Position numbers and translations under genes: made by a program. 63,468 nt of DNA, from positions 1-63,468 of the forward strand of contig JAEEMS010000015.1 of NCBI GenBank assembly GCA_016283355.1. The letters run 5' to 3'. The notes under the pieces are model-generated. The model made no database searches and was not told the DNA's origin. It saw nothing but the letters and a program-made list of their open reading frames with translations. Within the stretch, counting starts at the first letter, position 1. Every line of letters starts with the position of its first letter. Source of the DNA: Elusimicrobiaceae bacterium (GTDB lineage Bacteria > Elusimicrobiota > Elusimicrobia > Elusimicrobiales > Elusimicrobiaceae). Shown here piece after piece: positions 44,075-51,952 of the stretch.

Positions 44075-45193
44075 CTATTTCCTCGATCTAATAGCATCAG
44101 GCACTAAAGTGAAATACAAATCTTGTATCTGTTTAGCAGTTTGATGAATATCAAACCCCTTTGCCGCCAAGAAATTCTCTCCCGAAGAACGGAGTTGTTT
44201 CTTTAATGATAAAACTGTGTCGGCCCAAATTGCAGGAGAATCTTTTAAGGACAACATGCGTGAGGACGGAAGAAGCAGTACCTCCGGGGTAATAGTATCT
44301 GCAAACACTCCCGGAACTCCCTCTGCTTGCCCCTCCACGCCCACTATAGGCAATCCTTCATATAATGAAGGCATGCATAACACATCCACCGCCTGTAACA
44401 AATCCGCGATATCTTTCCGAACGCCCAAAAAGAGTACTTTATCTTGCAAATTTTGAGAGTTCACCTTTTCTTTAATTTTATCTTCTAAAGCTCCTCGACC
44501 TATCAATAGCAGGCGGGCCGATGCGTCGCGCGAAATAATTTCCCGAAAAATATCCATAAGAAACACATGGTTTTTTTGATTATCAAATCGTCCGATATTA
44601 CAAATTAAAAAATTATTTTCAAGCCCCAATTCTTTTCGTTTAACATCACGCATGTTGGGATTATAGGTAAATTTCTTAATATCAATGCCGTTATTGATAA
44701 CCGTAAAATTTTTCTTAAAGTACGCTTCTCCCGCCGCTTGCGAACAAGCTACCTTGCGCGTAATTAGCGGCTCAAGCACCCGCAATATGAGATAATTACG
44801 CAATCTCTGCAATTTTCTTTCACTCAGCAGAGTCGAGTGAGAATGTTGAATAATATTTTTCGTACCAAAACATTTTGCAAGAGGATAAAACAAAATATTC
44901 AAATAGAGAATATGCGAGTGGACAATTTCATATCTATGTGTTTTAAAAAATTTATAACTTTCGTGTAAAAATTGGAAAAGGTGCTTATGGGGAGGGGGCA
45001 AACGGAAACATTGCCCTCCATATTTCCTGATCTCATCTTCATAAGAAAGTGACACTGTGTCAAAATACAAGTAGTCAAATTGAAGTTTCGATGTATCCAA
45101 ATGTCTGTGCCAACCTAGCACTACCGATAGAACTCCACTATCGATTTTTATATTGCGCACAATTTGTAGAATACGAATTGGTTCATTTTTCAT
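44075..45193 (-). CDS. Glycosyltransferase family 4 (second copy)
   Basis: A 372-residue GT-B enzyme with an N-terminal domain containing VVLGWHRHL and HSHILYLNILFYPLAKCFG. The C-terminal domain has ICNIGRFDNQKNHVFLMDIF, LLIGRGALEDKI and VLCMPSLYEGLPIVGVEGQAEG. The sequence resembles EpsF/Cap-type transferases. It sits 3 bp downstream of the UDP-HexNAc dehydrogenase gene. Confidence 0.88.
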   Translation of the reverse strand: MKNEPIRILQIVRNIKIDSGVLSVVLGWHRHLDTSKLQFDYLYFDTVSLSYEDEIRKYGGQCFRLPPPHKHLFQFLHESYKFFKTHRYEIVHSHILYLNILFYPLAKCFGTKNIIQHSHSTLLSERKLQRLRNYLILRVLEPLITRKVACSQAAGEAYFKKNFTVINNGIDIKKFTYNPNMRDVKRKELGLENNFLICNIGRFDNQKNHVFLMDIFREIISRDASARLLLIGRGALEDKIKEKVNSQNLQDKVLFLGVRKDIADLLQAVDVLCMPSLYEGLPIVGVEGQAEGVPGVFADTITPEVLLLPSSRMLSLKDSPAIWADTVLSLKKQLRSSGENFLAAKGFDIHQTAKQIQDLYFTLVPDAIRSRK

Positions 45194-45196
45194 AAT

Positions 45197-46519
45197 TTAT
45201 AAACGCCAGTGAGCAATAGAAGTTCCTTTCGTCTGTTCCGCGGAGAAGATACCTTTTACATCTATCAAAACACGTTTATCTCCTCCCTTTCGCACATAGA
45301 TTTTAGATAATTCTTCCAAGGAAAGATTTTTAAATTCTTGATGAGCCACCGCCACAATAATACAATTTACCTCTTTAAGCTCTGTTAATGGTGTTAATGA
45401 GAGACCATACTCTTTACGCGCCTCTTGTGCGTTAGCCCAAGGATCGGCCACTAACGGATGAATCCCATATTCTTCTAACCGTTTAATAATATCGTATACT
45501 TTGCTATTTCGTATATCCGGGCAATTCTCTTTAAACGTAAGACCTAAAATTGCAACGCGTGCTTTCTGCGGAGCCAAACCGACTTTAACCATTTGCTTAA
45601 TAGCAGCATCGGCAACAAACTTCCCCATCCCGTCATTCACAATGCGGCCGTTTAATATAATTTGACTATGGTACCCCAACTTTTCTGCTTCATAGGTAAA
45701 GTAATACGGATCCACACCGATACAGTGTCCGCCGACTAATCCCGGACGGAATCCCAATGCATTCCATTTTGTATTCATACCGTCAACAACTTCGTTCGTA
45801 TCAATGTTCATACGATCAAATACCATTGCTAATTCATTCATGAAAGCAATATTGATATCTCGTTGACTGTTTTCCACGACTTTAATGGCCTCGGCAGTAC
45901 GTATATTTGAGACGGGATGCGTTCCTACTTCAATAACCAAATTGTAAACATTTTTAATTTCTTCCAAGCTTTCCTTGTCCATTCCGGAAACAATTTTATG
46001 AATATTTTCCAAACGGTGCTTTTTATCACCGGGATTGATACGTTCGGGACTATATCCTATTTTAAAATCAGTTCCACATTTAAGGCCAGACACTTCTTCT
46101 AAAATAGGGATACATATATCTTCGGTACAACCGGGATAAACCGTACTTTCATATACCACAATACTTCCCTTTGTCAAATTTCGCCCCACCACTTCTGAAG
46201 CACCTTGAATCGGGGTTAAATCCGGAGTGTGATCTATATTTACCGGAGTCGGGACAGCTATAATGTGAAATTTTGCTTGTTTTAGCATAGTTTCATCATT
46301 GGTAAAGTATACGGAAGTTTTTTTAATAACTTCATTACCTACTTCCTGGGTAGGATCTATCCCGGATTGATACGTTTTAATTTTGTTTTGATTTACATCA
46401 AATCCAATCACTTCAATCCCTTTCTTGGCAAAGGCCACAGCAATTGGCATCCCTACATACCCCAAACCTACAACCGAAAGTTTTTGCTGCCGATTAAGCA
46501 ACTGTTGATAAATAGACAT
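45197..46519 (-). CDS. UDP-N-acetylhexosamine 6-dehydrogenase (WbpA/WbpO/TviB type)
   Basis: About 440 residues: an NAD domain VVGLGYVGMPIAVAFAKKG, AVPTPV, a central YSPERINPGDK and the catalytic Cys in LVGGHCIGVDPYY. This pattern is typical of dehydrogenases acting on UDP-GlcNAc, UDP-GalNAc or UDP-ManNAc, making the matching uronic acid. It differs from the UDP-glucose enzyme at 31.9 kb. An ATG at 46525 is possible, but the one at 46519 has better spacing from GAGGAA. Confidence 0.87.
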   Translation of the reverse strand: MSIYQQLLNRQQKLSVVGLGYVGMPIAVAFAKKGIEVIGFDVNQNKIKTYQSGIDPTQEVGNEVIKKTSVYFTNDETMLKQAKFHIIAVPTPVNIDHTPDLTPIQGASEVVGRNLTKGSIVVYESTVYPGCTEDICIPILEEVSGLKCGTDFKIGYSPERINPGDKKHRLENIHKIVSGMDKESLEEIKNVYNLVIEVGTHPVSNIRTAEAIKVVENSQRDINIAFMNELAMVFDRMNIDTNEVVDGMNTKWNALGFRPGLVGGHCIGVDPYYFTYEAEKLGYHSQIILNGRIVNDGMGKFVADAAIKQMVKVGLAPQKARVAILGLTFKENCPDIRNSKVYDIIKRLEEYGIHPLVADPWANAQEARKEYGLSLTPLTELKEVNCIIVAVAHQEFKNLSLEELSKIYVRKGGDKRVLIDVKGIFSAEQTKGTSIAHWRL

Positions 46520-46570
46520 TTTCATTTCCTCATATTCTTTCTAAATTTTTAAAGCTTACATAACGAGTAT

Positions 46571-47773
46571 TCAATCCATTTTTCGTATAGCATTAAGAAT
46601 TCTTTTGCAATTTTGAGTATCATAAAGCGGGAAATAAGCAGAATGAGCATTTAAGAATTCTCTTGATACTTCAAAATTTCGACAAGCATATTCTTCTAGA
46701 TTTTGAAGGATCCCTTCACAAGAGGTACAGCGTTTAGTAAAGGGGTTGTCTGCGTAATCAAAATAGCCGGGGGCATATTGTCGACGACGAAATTCATCTG
46801 CATCAAACTGATAAAATAATACTGGTTTTTTCATGTAGAGCATATCAAAAAATACGCTGGAATAATCTGTAATCAGGATTGCTGATTGGAGTAATAAATT
46901 TTGCACATCATAATCTTCTCGTTTGGCTAATAATATCCGCGGATGATGACTCTGAAATAATTCAATATACCGCTGCATATTACGATGCGGATAAAATAAG
47001 AGACGCAAGTCATGTTTTTCAAGCAATTGGTACAGTTTAGAAGAATTCAAAAAATCTTGCCACGCGTGTACGTACTGAGAGCAAGCAACATCCGGCGTAT
47101 GGCCATCTTGATTTTTTGATTTAAGAAAAAACCAACTGCGCCAAGTAGGCATTACAAGTATCAATTTCTTATCCGTAATATTTTGATGCAAATTATCGAA
47201 TCGAGCTAACCCTGTATATTGCACATGTGACGGAGGATAACCATAGGTCCTTTTCACAAATTCATACTCGGGCTTTGCCCCGCAAAGAAGTAACGACAAT
47301 TTAGTAACTTCGTAATGCATCCAAGCCATATCATTGACAATAATGCCATGTTTCAAATAAATTCGTTTATTCCGCAAGATTCCACCCACTTCCAAAAGAT
47401 AGCAAACAGCCGCATTGGGTTTCCCGCCTTTTTGGGAGCTAATATTTTTTGTAGCGGCTAAATAATATATCCAATGTTTAAAACTCCCATAAGGAATAAC
47501 AGGCCCTATAGAAGAAACCTTGGCATAATCCGGAGAAAGACGATTAATAGCATAATAAACTTCTTGTTGCACCTGATTTTCTCGCAAATATTTAAAAAAC
47601 CAATATCCGTTATCACGCGCTTCCATAGCATCTTCACAAATCAGCCATAAATCAGGATGTCTCTTCTTAAACACATAGGCGCAAGGAATTGCCAAAACAA
47701 ATAAAAAGATGTGTGTAATATCCTTAAGAGTAACATCTTTGATCCGGTGTTTAAAAGTAGAAAAAGATATCAT
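46571..47773 (-). CDS. CDP-glycerol glycerophosphotransferase family (TagB/TagF-like)
   Basis: A 400-residue protein beginning with a hydrophobic segment (about 20-35). Family motifs are LICEDAMEARDNGYWFFKYL, YLKHGI, YTGLARFDNL, LLFYPHRNM and ILITDYSSVFFDMLY. Members move glycerol- or ribitol-phosphate from CDP-alcohols to glycans. No CDP-glycerol synthesis gene is in the window. It starts one base after the glycosyltransferase stop. Confidence 0.85.
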   Translation of the reverse strand: MISFSTFKHRIKDVTLKDITHIFLFVLAIPCAYVFKKRHPDLWLICEDAMEARDNGYWFFKYLRENQVQQEVYYAINRLSPDYAKVSSIGPVIPYGSFKHWIYYLAATKNISSQKGGKPNAAVCYLLEVGGILRNKRIYLKHGIIVNDMAWMHYEVTKLSLLLCGAKPEYEFVKRTYGYPPSHVQYTGLARFDNLHQNITDKKLILVMPTWRSWFFLKSKNQDGHTPDVACSQYVHAWQDFLNSSKLYQLLEKHDLRLLFYPHRNMQRYIELFQSHHPRILLAKREDYDVQNLLLQSAILITDYSSVFFDMLYMKKPVLFYQFDADEFRRRQYAPGYFDYADNPFTKRCTSCEGILQNLEEYACRNFEVSREFLNAHSAYFPLYDTQNCKRILNAIRKMD

Positions 47774-47774
47774 G

Positions 47775-48647
47775 CTATGCGCTCCTATGTTGAAAAAGGG
47801 TTAAAACTTGTTGTAACTGAACTGTTAGCGGGCCATCCGCTACAATTACAATTTCCGCAGGCGGTACGGTTTGGTTAATAACACTTTCCAAAGCAATTTT
47901 TAAATGAGCGGGATTATCTTTGCCGTACACGCACATTGCCACTGAAAAGGGTGGATAATCCGTGCCGGTCGTCTTTAGCGGGGCTGCAATTCCTTCAAGC
48001 GGCGCAGGACTCTTGCGCAACAATTTATACGCATACGCCCGTAGCGAATTGGGTAACAGGACTTCTCCCCCCAAGCGCAAAAGTACATTGTAAACCAAAC
48101 GTGGCCAACCAATTAGATTGTTTGCCCAGAGAAATACTTGTAAAGCTGTTTCGCTTTTAAAATACTGCCATCCACCCCGACGAGCACTCATACCGTTGCC
48201 CGTGCGCACGTTTACCAGTGTGTCAGGCACGTTGGCAAATTTAGCCCCTTTGAGTGCCATGCGCGCCCACAAATAATAATCTTCGTTACAATACCAATCT
48301 TGGTATCCCCCTGCTTTTTCCACGGTCTCTTTTTTGAACATAACACTTACTTGATTAAAGGGACACCGTTTTTTAAGATATTTTTTGAGCTCCTCATCCG
48401 TCAAGGGAACCCGGCGCATACCGGTTGGGGATGCAGGGTCATCGTTAAATTCAGCGATTTGACCACCTACAATATCCACCTTAGGGTTGATCATAAAAAC
48501 CCTTAACTGCTTTTCGAAACGGTTTGGCACGCTAATATCGTCCGCATCCATGAGCGCAACCAGCCCGTGGCTACACGTTTCCAAAGATTTCCGACGTGCT
48601 ACTCCGTGGCCTTGATTCGTAGGTAAATGAATAATTTTAAAATTCAT
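47775..48647 (-). CDS. GT2-type glycosyltransferase with circularly permuted or rearranged order
   Basis: A 290-residue open frame whose parts are in the wrong order for a GT2. Residues 1-220 match the middle and end of a GT-A domain: NQGHGVARR, the metal motif DADD at 34-37 and the ED of CNED at 122-123. Residues 234-273 then match the family N-terminus (FSVAMCVYGKD, then EIVIVADGP), where the first nucleotide-binding strand should be. The two ends would be contiguous in a normal enzyme. It may be a true circular permutation, the remains of a tandem duplication with deletions, or an assembly error. The start overlaps the upstream stop (ATGA). Whether it is active is unknown. Confidence 0.75.
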   Translation of the reverse strand: MNFKIIHLPTNQGHGVARRKSLETCSHGLVALMDADDISVPNRFEKQLRVFMINPKVDIVGGQIAEFNDDPASPTGMRRVPLTDEELKKYLKKRCPFNQVSVMFKKETVEKAGGYQDWYCNEDYYLWARMALKGAKFANVPDTLVNVRTGNGMSARRGGWQYFKSETALQVFLWANNLIGWPRLVYNVLLRLGGEVLLPNSLRAYAYKLLRKSPAPLEGIAAPLKTTGTDYPPFSVAMCVYGKDNPAHLKIALESVINQTVPPAEIVIVADGPLTVQLQQVLTLFQHRSA

Positions 48648-50002
48648 TGGGGAACCTCAATATTTGCATCCGCACGGCAAATTTCTTCCATTTTAAGAAT
48701 GGCATTTAATTGATGAATTTTGCCTATACCATCCAACCAACCAAATAAAAATCGGCGAAAAGGATAAATAATTTTGATTATTTTATCTAAACCTGGGCGA
48801 TACTTAATGCGCAATTTGCAATAAGCTTTACGAAATCCAAAATATTTTTCCAAGTAATCTTGAAAATGAGTTTGATGGTTAATGGCACGAGATCCATCAC
48901 TGATAAAAAAAGGAGAAAACATACGGGGATTTAAAGCTTCTAATACTCCGTGAACCAATGCCGCATTTATTCCTTGTTTTTCATACGCAGGAGTCACCTT
49001 AAGCGCTGTAAAATTAACATAATGTTGATAATCATTTAATACTGCGTATCCCACCAAATTATTTTCCTTAATACTAAAAGCTCCATAAACACACACATGG
49101 GGGAATTGCCAAAATTGGATTTTTTGACAAAATTGCTCAAAAGTTTCATGAGGACGATATTTGGCCGGGTATGCAAGCGATGCGGCCCGTTGAACTTCGT
49201 ATAACGCCTTTGTATAATCTTTTGGGTTAATTAATCGTATATAAAAATTTTTGAGTGCTTTTCGCACTTCATAGCGCGCCTTTTTAGAAGCTTTTTCTAC
49301 TTGCCATGGAGTGTCTTTGATACAATACCACCAATTCATTTTTTGGGGGAAATCCCATCCCTCAATCCAGCGACATAAAAAAACGTATCCATTTTCGTTG
49401 GAAAAAAAATAAGGAGCATTGATCTCTTGGGAAGAAGCAGGGATATACGGAGGATTATCTGGTACAAGAGCATGGTTATAATATCTCCAATGAGATGAAG
49501 AAAAAAGAGGCATATAACAATGCCCTATCTTTGTTTTTTTAACCTTTCCTATTTTGTTAAATCCTGCCTTTTCTATACCGCGGATAGATGGAGTATTTGT
49601 AGGGTGTACCAACATATAAAAGTGGTTACCATTTTTCGTTTGGGTAATATAATCCAAAACCATAGGATAAATCCCTTGCCCGCGATACTGAGGATGCGTA
49701 AAACAAGGACCAATTTCATAGTCGTTCTCGTTCAAAAATGGAAATTTAAAACATTTTCCGACCACATACGAAGTGTGTGTAATAGCACCATCAGAATTAG
49801 TTGTATAATAAATTGATAAATTTCCTCTAGTGATTATCTTAAACCACGCACGCGTTAGCCATGTTTTTAAACTTATGCGCTCCGCAGGTAATTTTCCTAA
49901 CCAACAGCCATGAGAAAACGGTACCGCACAATAAATCTGTAAGGATTCGTTATAGGGAAGATCTTTTCTTTTTTTCCTATACAGAAAATCTACTGGTCGC
50001 AT
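48644..50002 (-). CDS. Tandem GNAT-domain acyltransferase
   Basis: A 452-residue protein with two GNAT-like halves. The N-terminal half has an acetyl-CoA motif in CFTHPQYRGQGIYPMVL. The C-terminal half (from about residue 240) has FTALKVTPAYEKQGINAALV, a second, weaker such motif. It lies directly after the phosphoglycosyltransferase gene, with a 26-bp overlap, in a dehydratase-aminotransferase-PGT-acetyltransferase order like Pgl bacillosamine pathways. It may therefore acetylate the amino sugar. Usual PglD enzymes are left-handed beta-helix proteins, so this would be an unrelated replacement; that is inference. Confidence 0.75.
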   Translation of the reverse strand: MRPVDFLYRKKRKDLPYNESLQIYCAVPFSHGCWLGKLPAERISLKTWLTRAWFKIITRGNLSIYYTTNSDGAITHTSYVVGKCFKFPFLNENDYEIGPCFTHPQYRGQGIYPMVLDYITQTKNGNHFYMLVHPTNTPSIRGIEKAGFNKIGKVKKTKIGHCYMPLFSSSHWRYYNHALVPDNPPYIPASSQEINAPYFFSNENGYVFLCRWIEGWDFPQKMNWWYCIKDTPWQVEKASKKARYEVRKALKNFYIRLINPKDYTKALYEVQRAASLAYPAKYRPHETFEQFCQKIQFWQFPHVCVYGAFSIKENNLVGYAVLNDYQHYVNFTALKVTPAYEKQGINAALVHGVLEALNPRMFSPFFISDGSRAINHQTHFQDYLEKYFGFRKAYCKLRIKYRPGLDKIIKIIYPFRRFLFGWLDGIGKIHQLNAILKMEEICRADANIEVPQ

Positions 50003-50693
50003 ATTTTGCCTCTTGTTGTTTTTGTTGGTACTCTTCTTTGGTTACTTTTCCCCGCTGCAAGAGATAATCCCCATAGTCCGTGGCGGTAGCGGCGTTTTGC
50101 TCGGTAATACCTTCCGGTTTAATAAACGATTTAATAAACGTTTTGGCAATAATTTTCACATCGATCCAAAATGTAATACACGCGATATATTTCAAATCCC
50201 AATCCAGTTTATCTTGCCAGTCAATATCGTTGCGGCCGTTGATTTGCGCAAGTCCCGTAAGTCCGGGGCGTACGCTGTGGCGTTCGCGGTGCGCAGCGGA
50301 CATAAACACCATATCTCGCACCAACTGTGGTCGTGGGCCTACCACGCTCATCTCGCCTTTTAAGATATTAAATACTTCCGGCAATTCATCTAAACTTGTA
50401 GCACGTAAAAATTTGCCAAACTTGGTAAGTCGCACTTCATCAGGTAATAATTTCCCATCTTTGTCTTTTTCATCCGTCATCGTGCGAAATTTATAGAGTT
50501 TAAAAATTTTTTCATCTTTTCCCGGCCGTTGTTGCTTGAATAACACCGGGCTCCCCAGCTTTATACGCACCAATATTGCCACAATGGCAAACAACCACCA
50601 AAAACATATCAACACCCCCACCGCACACAGGATATCCAACGGGCGTTTGAAATATTTTTCATACAGGCCATAAGGAAAATGTGTATTAGACAT
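49977..50693 (-). CDS. Undecaprenyl-phosphate sugar phosphotransferase (PglC-like)
   Basis: A 238-residue monotopic phosphoglycosyltransferase that starts glycan assembly on the lipid carrier. It begins KRPLDILCAVGVLI (membrane re-entrant helix). It then has the KFRTM motif, the catalytic Asp-Glu in SLDELPEVFNIL, VGPRPQL and RPGLTGLAQINGRN. About 40 hydrophilic residues are added at the C-terminus compared with PglC. It starts at the stop of the aminotransferase gene. Confidence 0.9.
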   Translation of the reverse strand: MSNTHFPYGLYEKYFKRPLDILCAVGVLICFWWLFAIVAILVRIKLGSPVLFKQQRPGKDEKIFKLYKFRTMTDEKDKDGKLLPDEVRLTKFGKFLRATSLDELPEVFNILKGEMSVVGPRPQLVRDMVFMSAAHRERHSVRPGLTGLAQINGRNDIDWQDKLDWDLKYIACITFWIDVKIIAKTFIKSFIKPEGITEQNAATATDYGDYLLQRGKVTKEEYQQKQQEAKYATSRFSV

Positions 50694-51928
50694 TATCTAA
50701 AACATTCCTTTACCAGTTCAATGACAATATCTTGTTGCTTTTGGGTCATTTTGTTATCGCTGGGCAAGCACAAACCGCGGTTGAAAATATCCGCTCCTAC
50801 ATCCACCGTGCCGCCCGCGATATATGCATTGGTACGGGCACGGCCGTTACCGTCTTTTGTGATAAAAGGGTTCATGCGGTAAATAGGTTGTAAGTGCATA
50901 GGTTTCCAAATCGGTCGAGATTCCACGTTATATTTGGACAACGTCTCCATGATATGGGTTGGACAAGATTTACCCGATTCTTTGACGTATAAAGAATCTT
51001 TCTCCCCGCGCACTTGTTTGCACATTCCTTCCGGTTTAATCAAGAGGCACGAAAGCCAGCAGTTCGGCTCCATTTTTCCCTTGATATACGGATTCATGGT
51101 AACGGGTAAATCTTTTAAGCCCTCTTGGTAGCGTTTATAAATGGCGCGTTTTTGAGCCAGATGCTCGTGCAAATGTAAATATTGCCCACGCCCGATACCG
51201 GCTAAAATATTACTCATACGGTAGTTATAACCCAGTTCTTCATGCTGATACCACGGGGCATTTTCGCGCGCTTGCGTGGCCCACTTGCGGGCTTTGTTGG
51301 CGGTTTCTTCGTCGTGGGTAAATAACATCCCTCCGCCCGAACACGTAATAATCTTGTTACCGTTGTACGAAATAATATTATACGTACCAAAAGAACCCGT
51401 TTGTTTGCCCTTATAAGTAGCACCCAACGATTCAGCCGCATCTTCAATCACAACGGCGTTATGCTTTTTACAAATGGCTAAAATCTCGTCCATTTTGGCA
51501 GGCGTACCGTAGAGGTGCGCCAACATTACCACTCGTGTATCCGGATAGAGTTTAAAAGCTTGTTCCAAGGCCACGGGGTCCATATTCCACGTGTCGTATT
51601 CGGAATCAATAAAGATTTGGCGTCCTTTTTCGTAAGAAACGGGATTGACGGTGGCCGAAAACGTCATGTCACTGCAAAATACATTTTCACCGGGTTTCAC
51701 ACCGGCCAATTTAACGGCCAAATGCAAGGCAGATGTACCGCTGGCAAGTGCCACCCCATAAGGCATACCCACGTAAGCGGCTGCGGTTTTTTCAAGTTCC
51801 GCCAAATGCGGGCCTACGGTAGATACCCAGTTGGTGTCAAAAGCTTCTTGTACAAATTTTTGTTCATCCCCGTGCATAGTAGGGGAAGACAGCCAAAGTT
51901 TCTTTTGAAATGGTGTAATGTCTCCCAT
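50693..51928 (-). CDS. DegT/DnrJ/EryC1-family sugar aminotransferase (PglE-like)
   Basis: PLP enzyme of about 411 residues that aminates a keto-sugar nucleotide. Family motifs are WLSSPTMHGDEQKFVQEAF, ASGTSALHLAV, VIEDAAESLGA and the PLP lysine in SYNGNKIITCSGGG. The start at 51928 has GAGGG seven bases upstream; the 7-residue longer frame is unlikely. It follows the 4,6-dehydratase gene (24-bp gap) whose product it probably uses. Confidence 0.9.
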   Translation of the reverse strand: MGDITPFQKKLWLSSPTMHGDEQKFVQEAFDTNWVSTVGPHLAELEKTAAAYVGMPYGVALASGTSALHLAVKLAGVKPGENVFCSDMTFSATVNPVSYEKGRQIFIDSEYDTWNMDPVALEQAFKLYPDTRVVMLAHLYGTPAKMDEILAICKKHNAVVIEDAAESLGATYKGKQTGSFGTYNIISYNGNKIITCSGGGMLFTHDEETANKARKWATQARENAPWYQHEELGYNYRMSNILAGIGRGQYLHLHEHLAQKRAIYKRYQEGLKDLPVTMNPYIKGKMEPNCWLSCLLIKPEGMCKQVRGEKDSLYVKESGKSCPTHIMETLSKYNVESRPIWKPMHLQPIYRMNPFITKDGNGRARTNAYIAGGTVDVGADIFNRGLCLPSDNKMTQKQQDIVIELVKECFR

Positions 51929-51952
51929 AAATAAACCCTCGGAACACAATGC

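Noticed and set aside
47775-48647. Simple frameshift or truncation as the explanation for the odd glycosyltransferase
   Set aside because: The frame is continuous and both missing-end segments are present once, only in swapped order, so a frameshift does not explain it.
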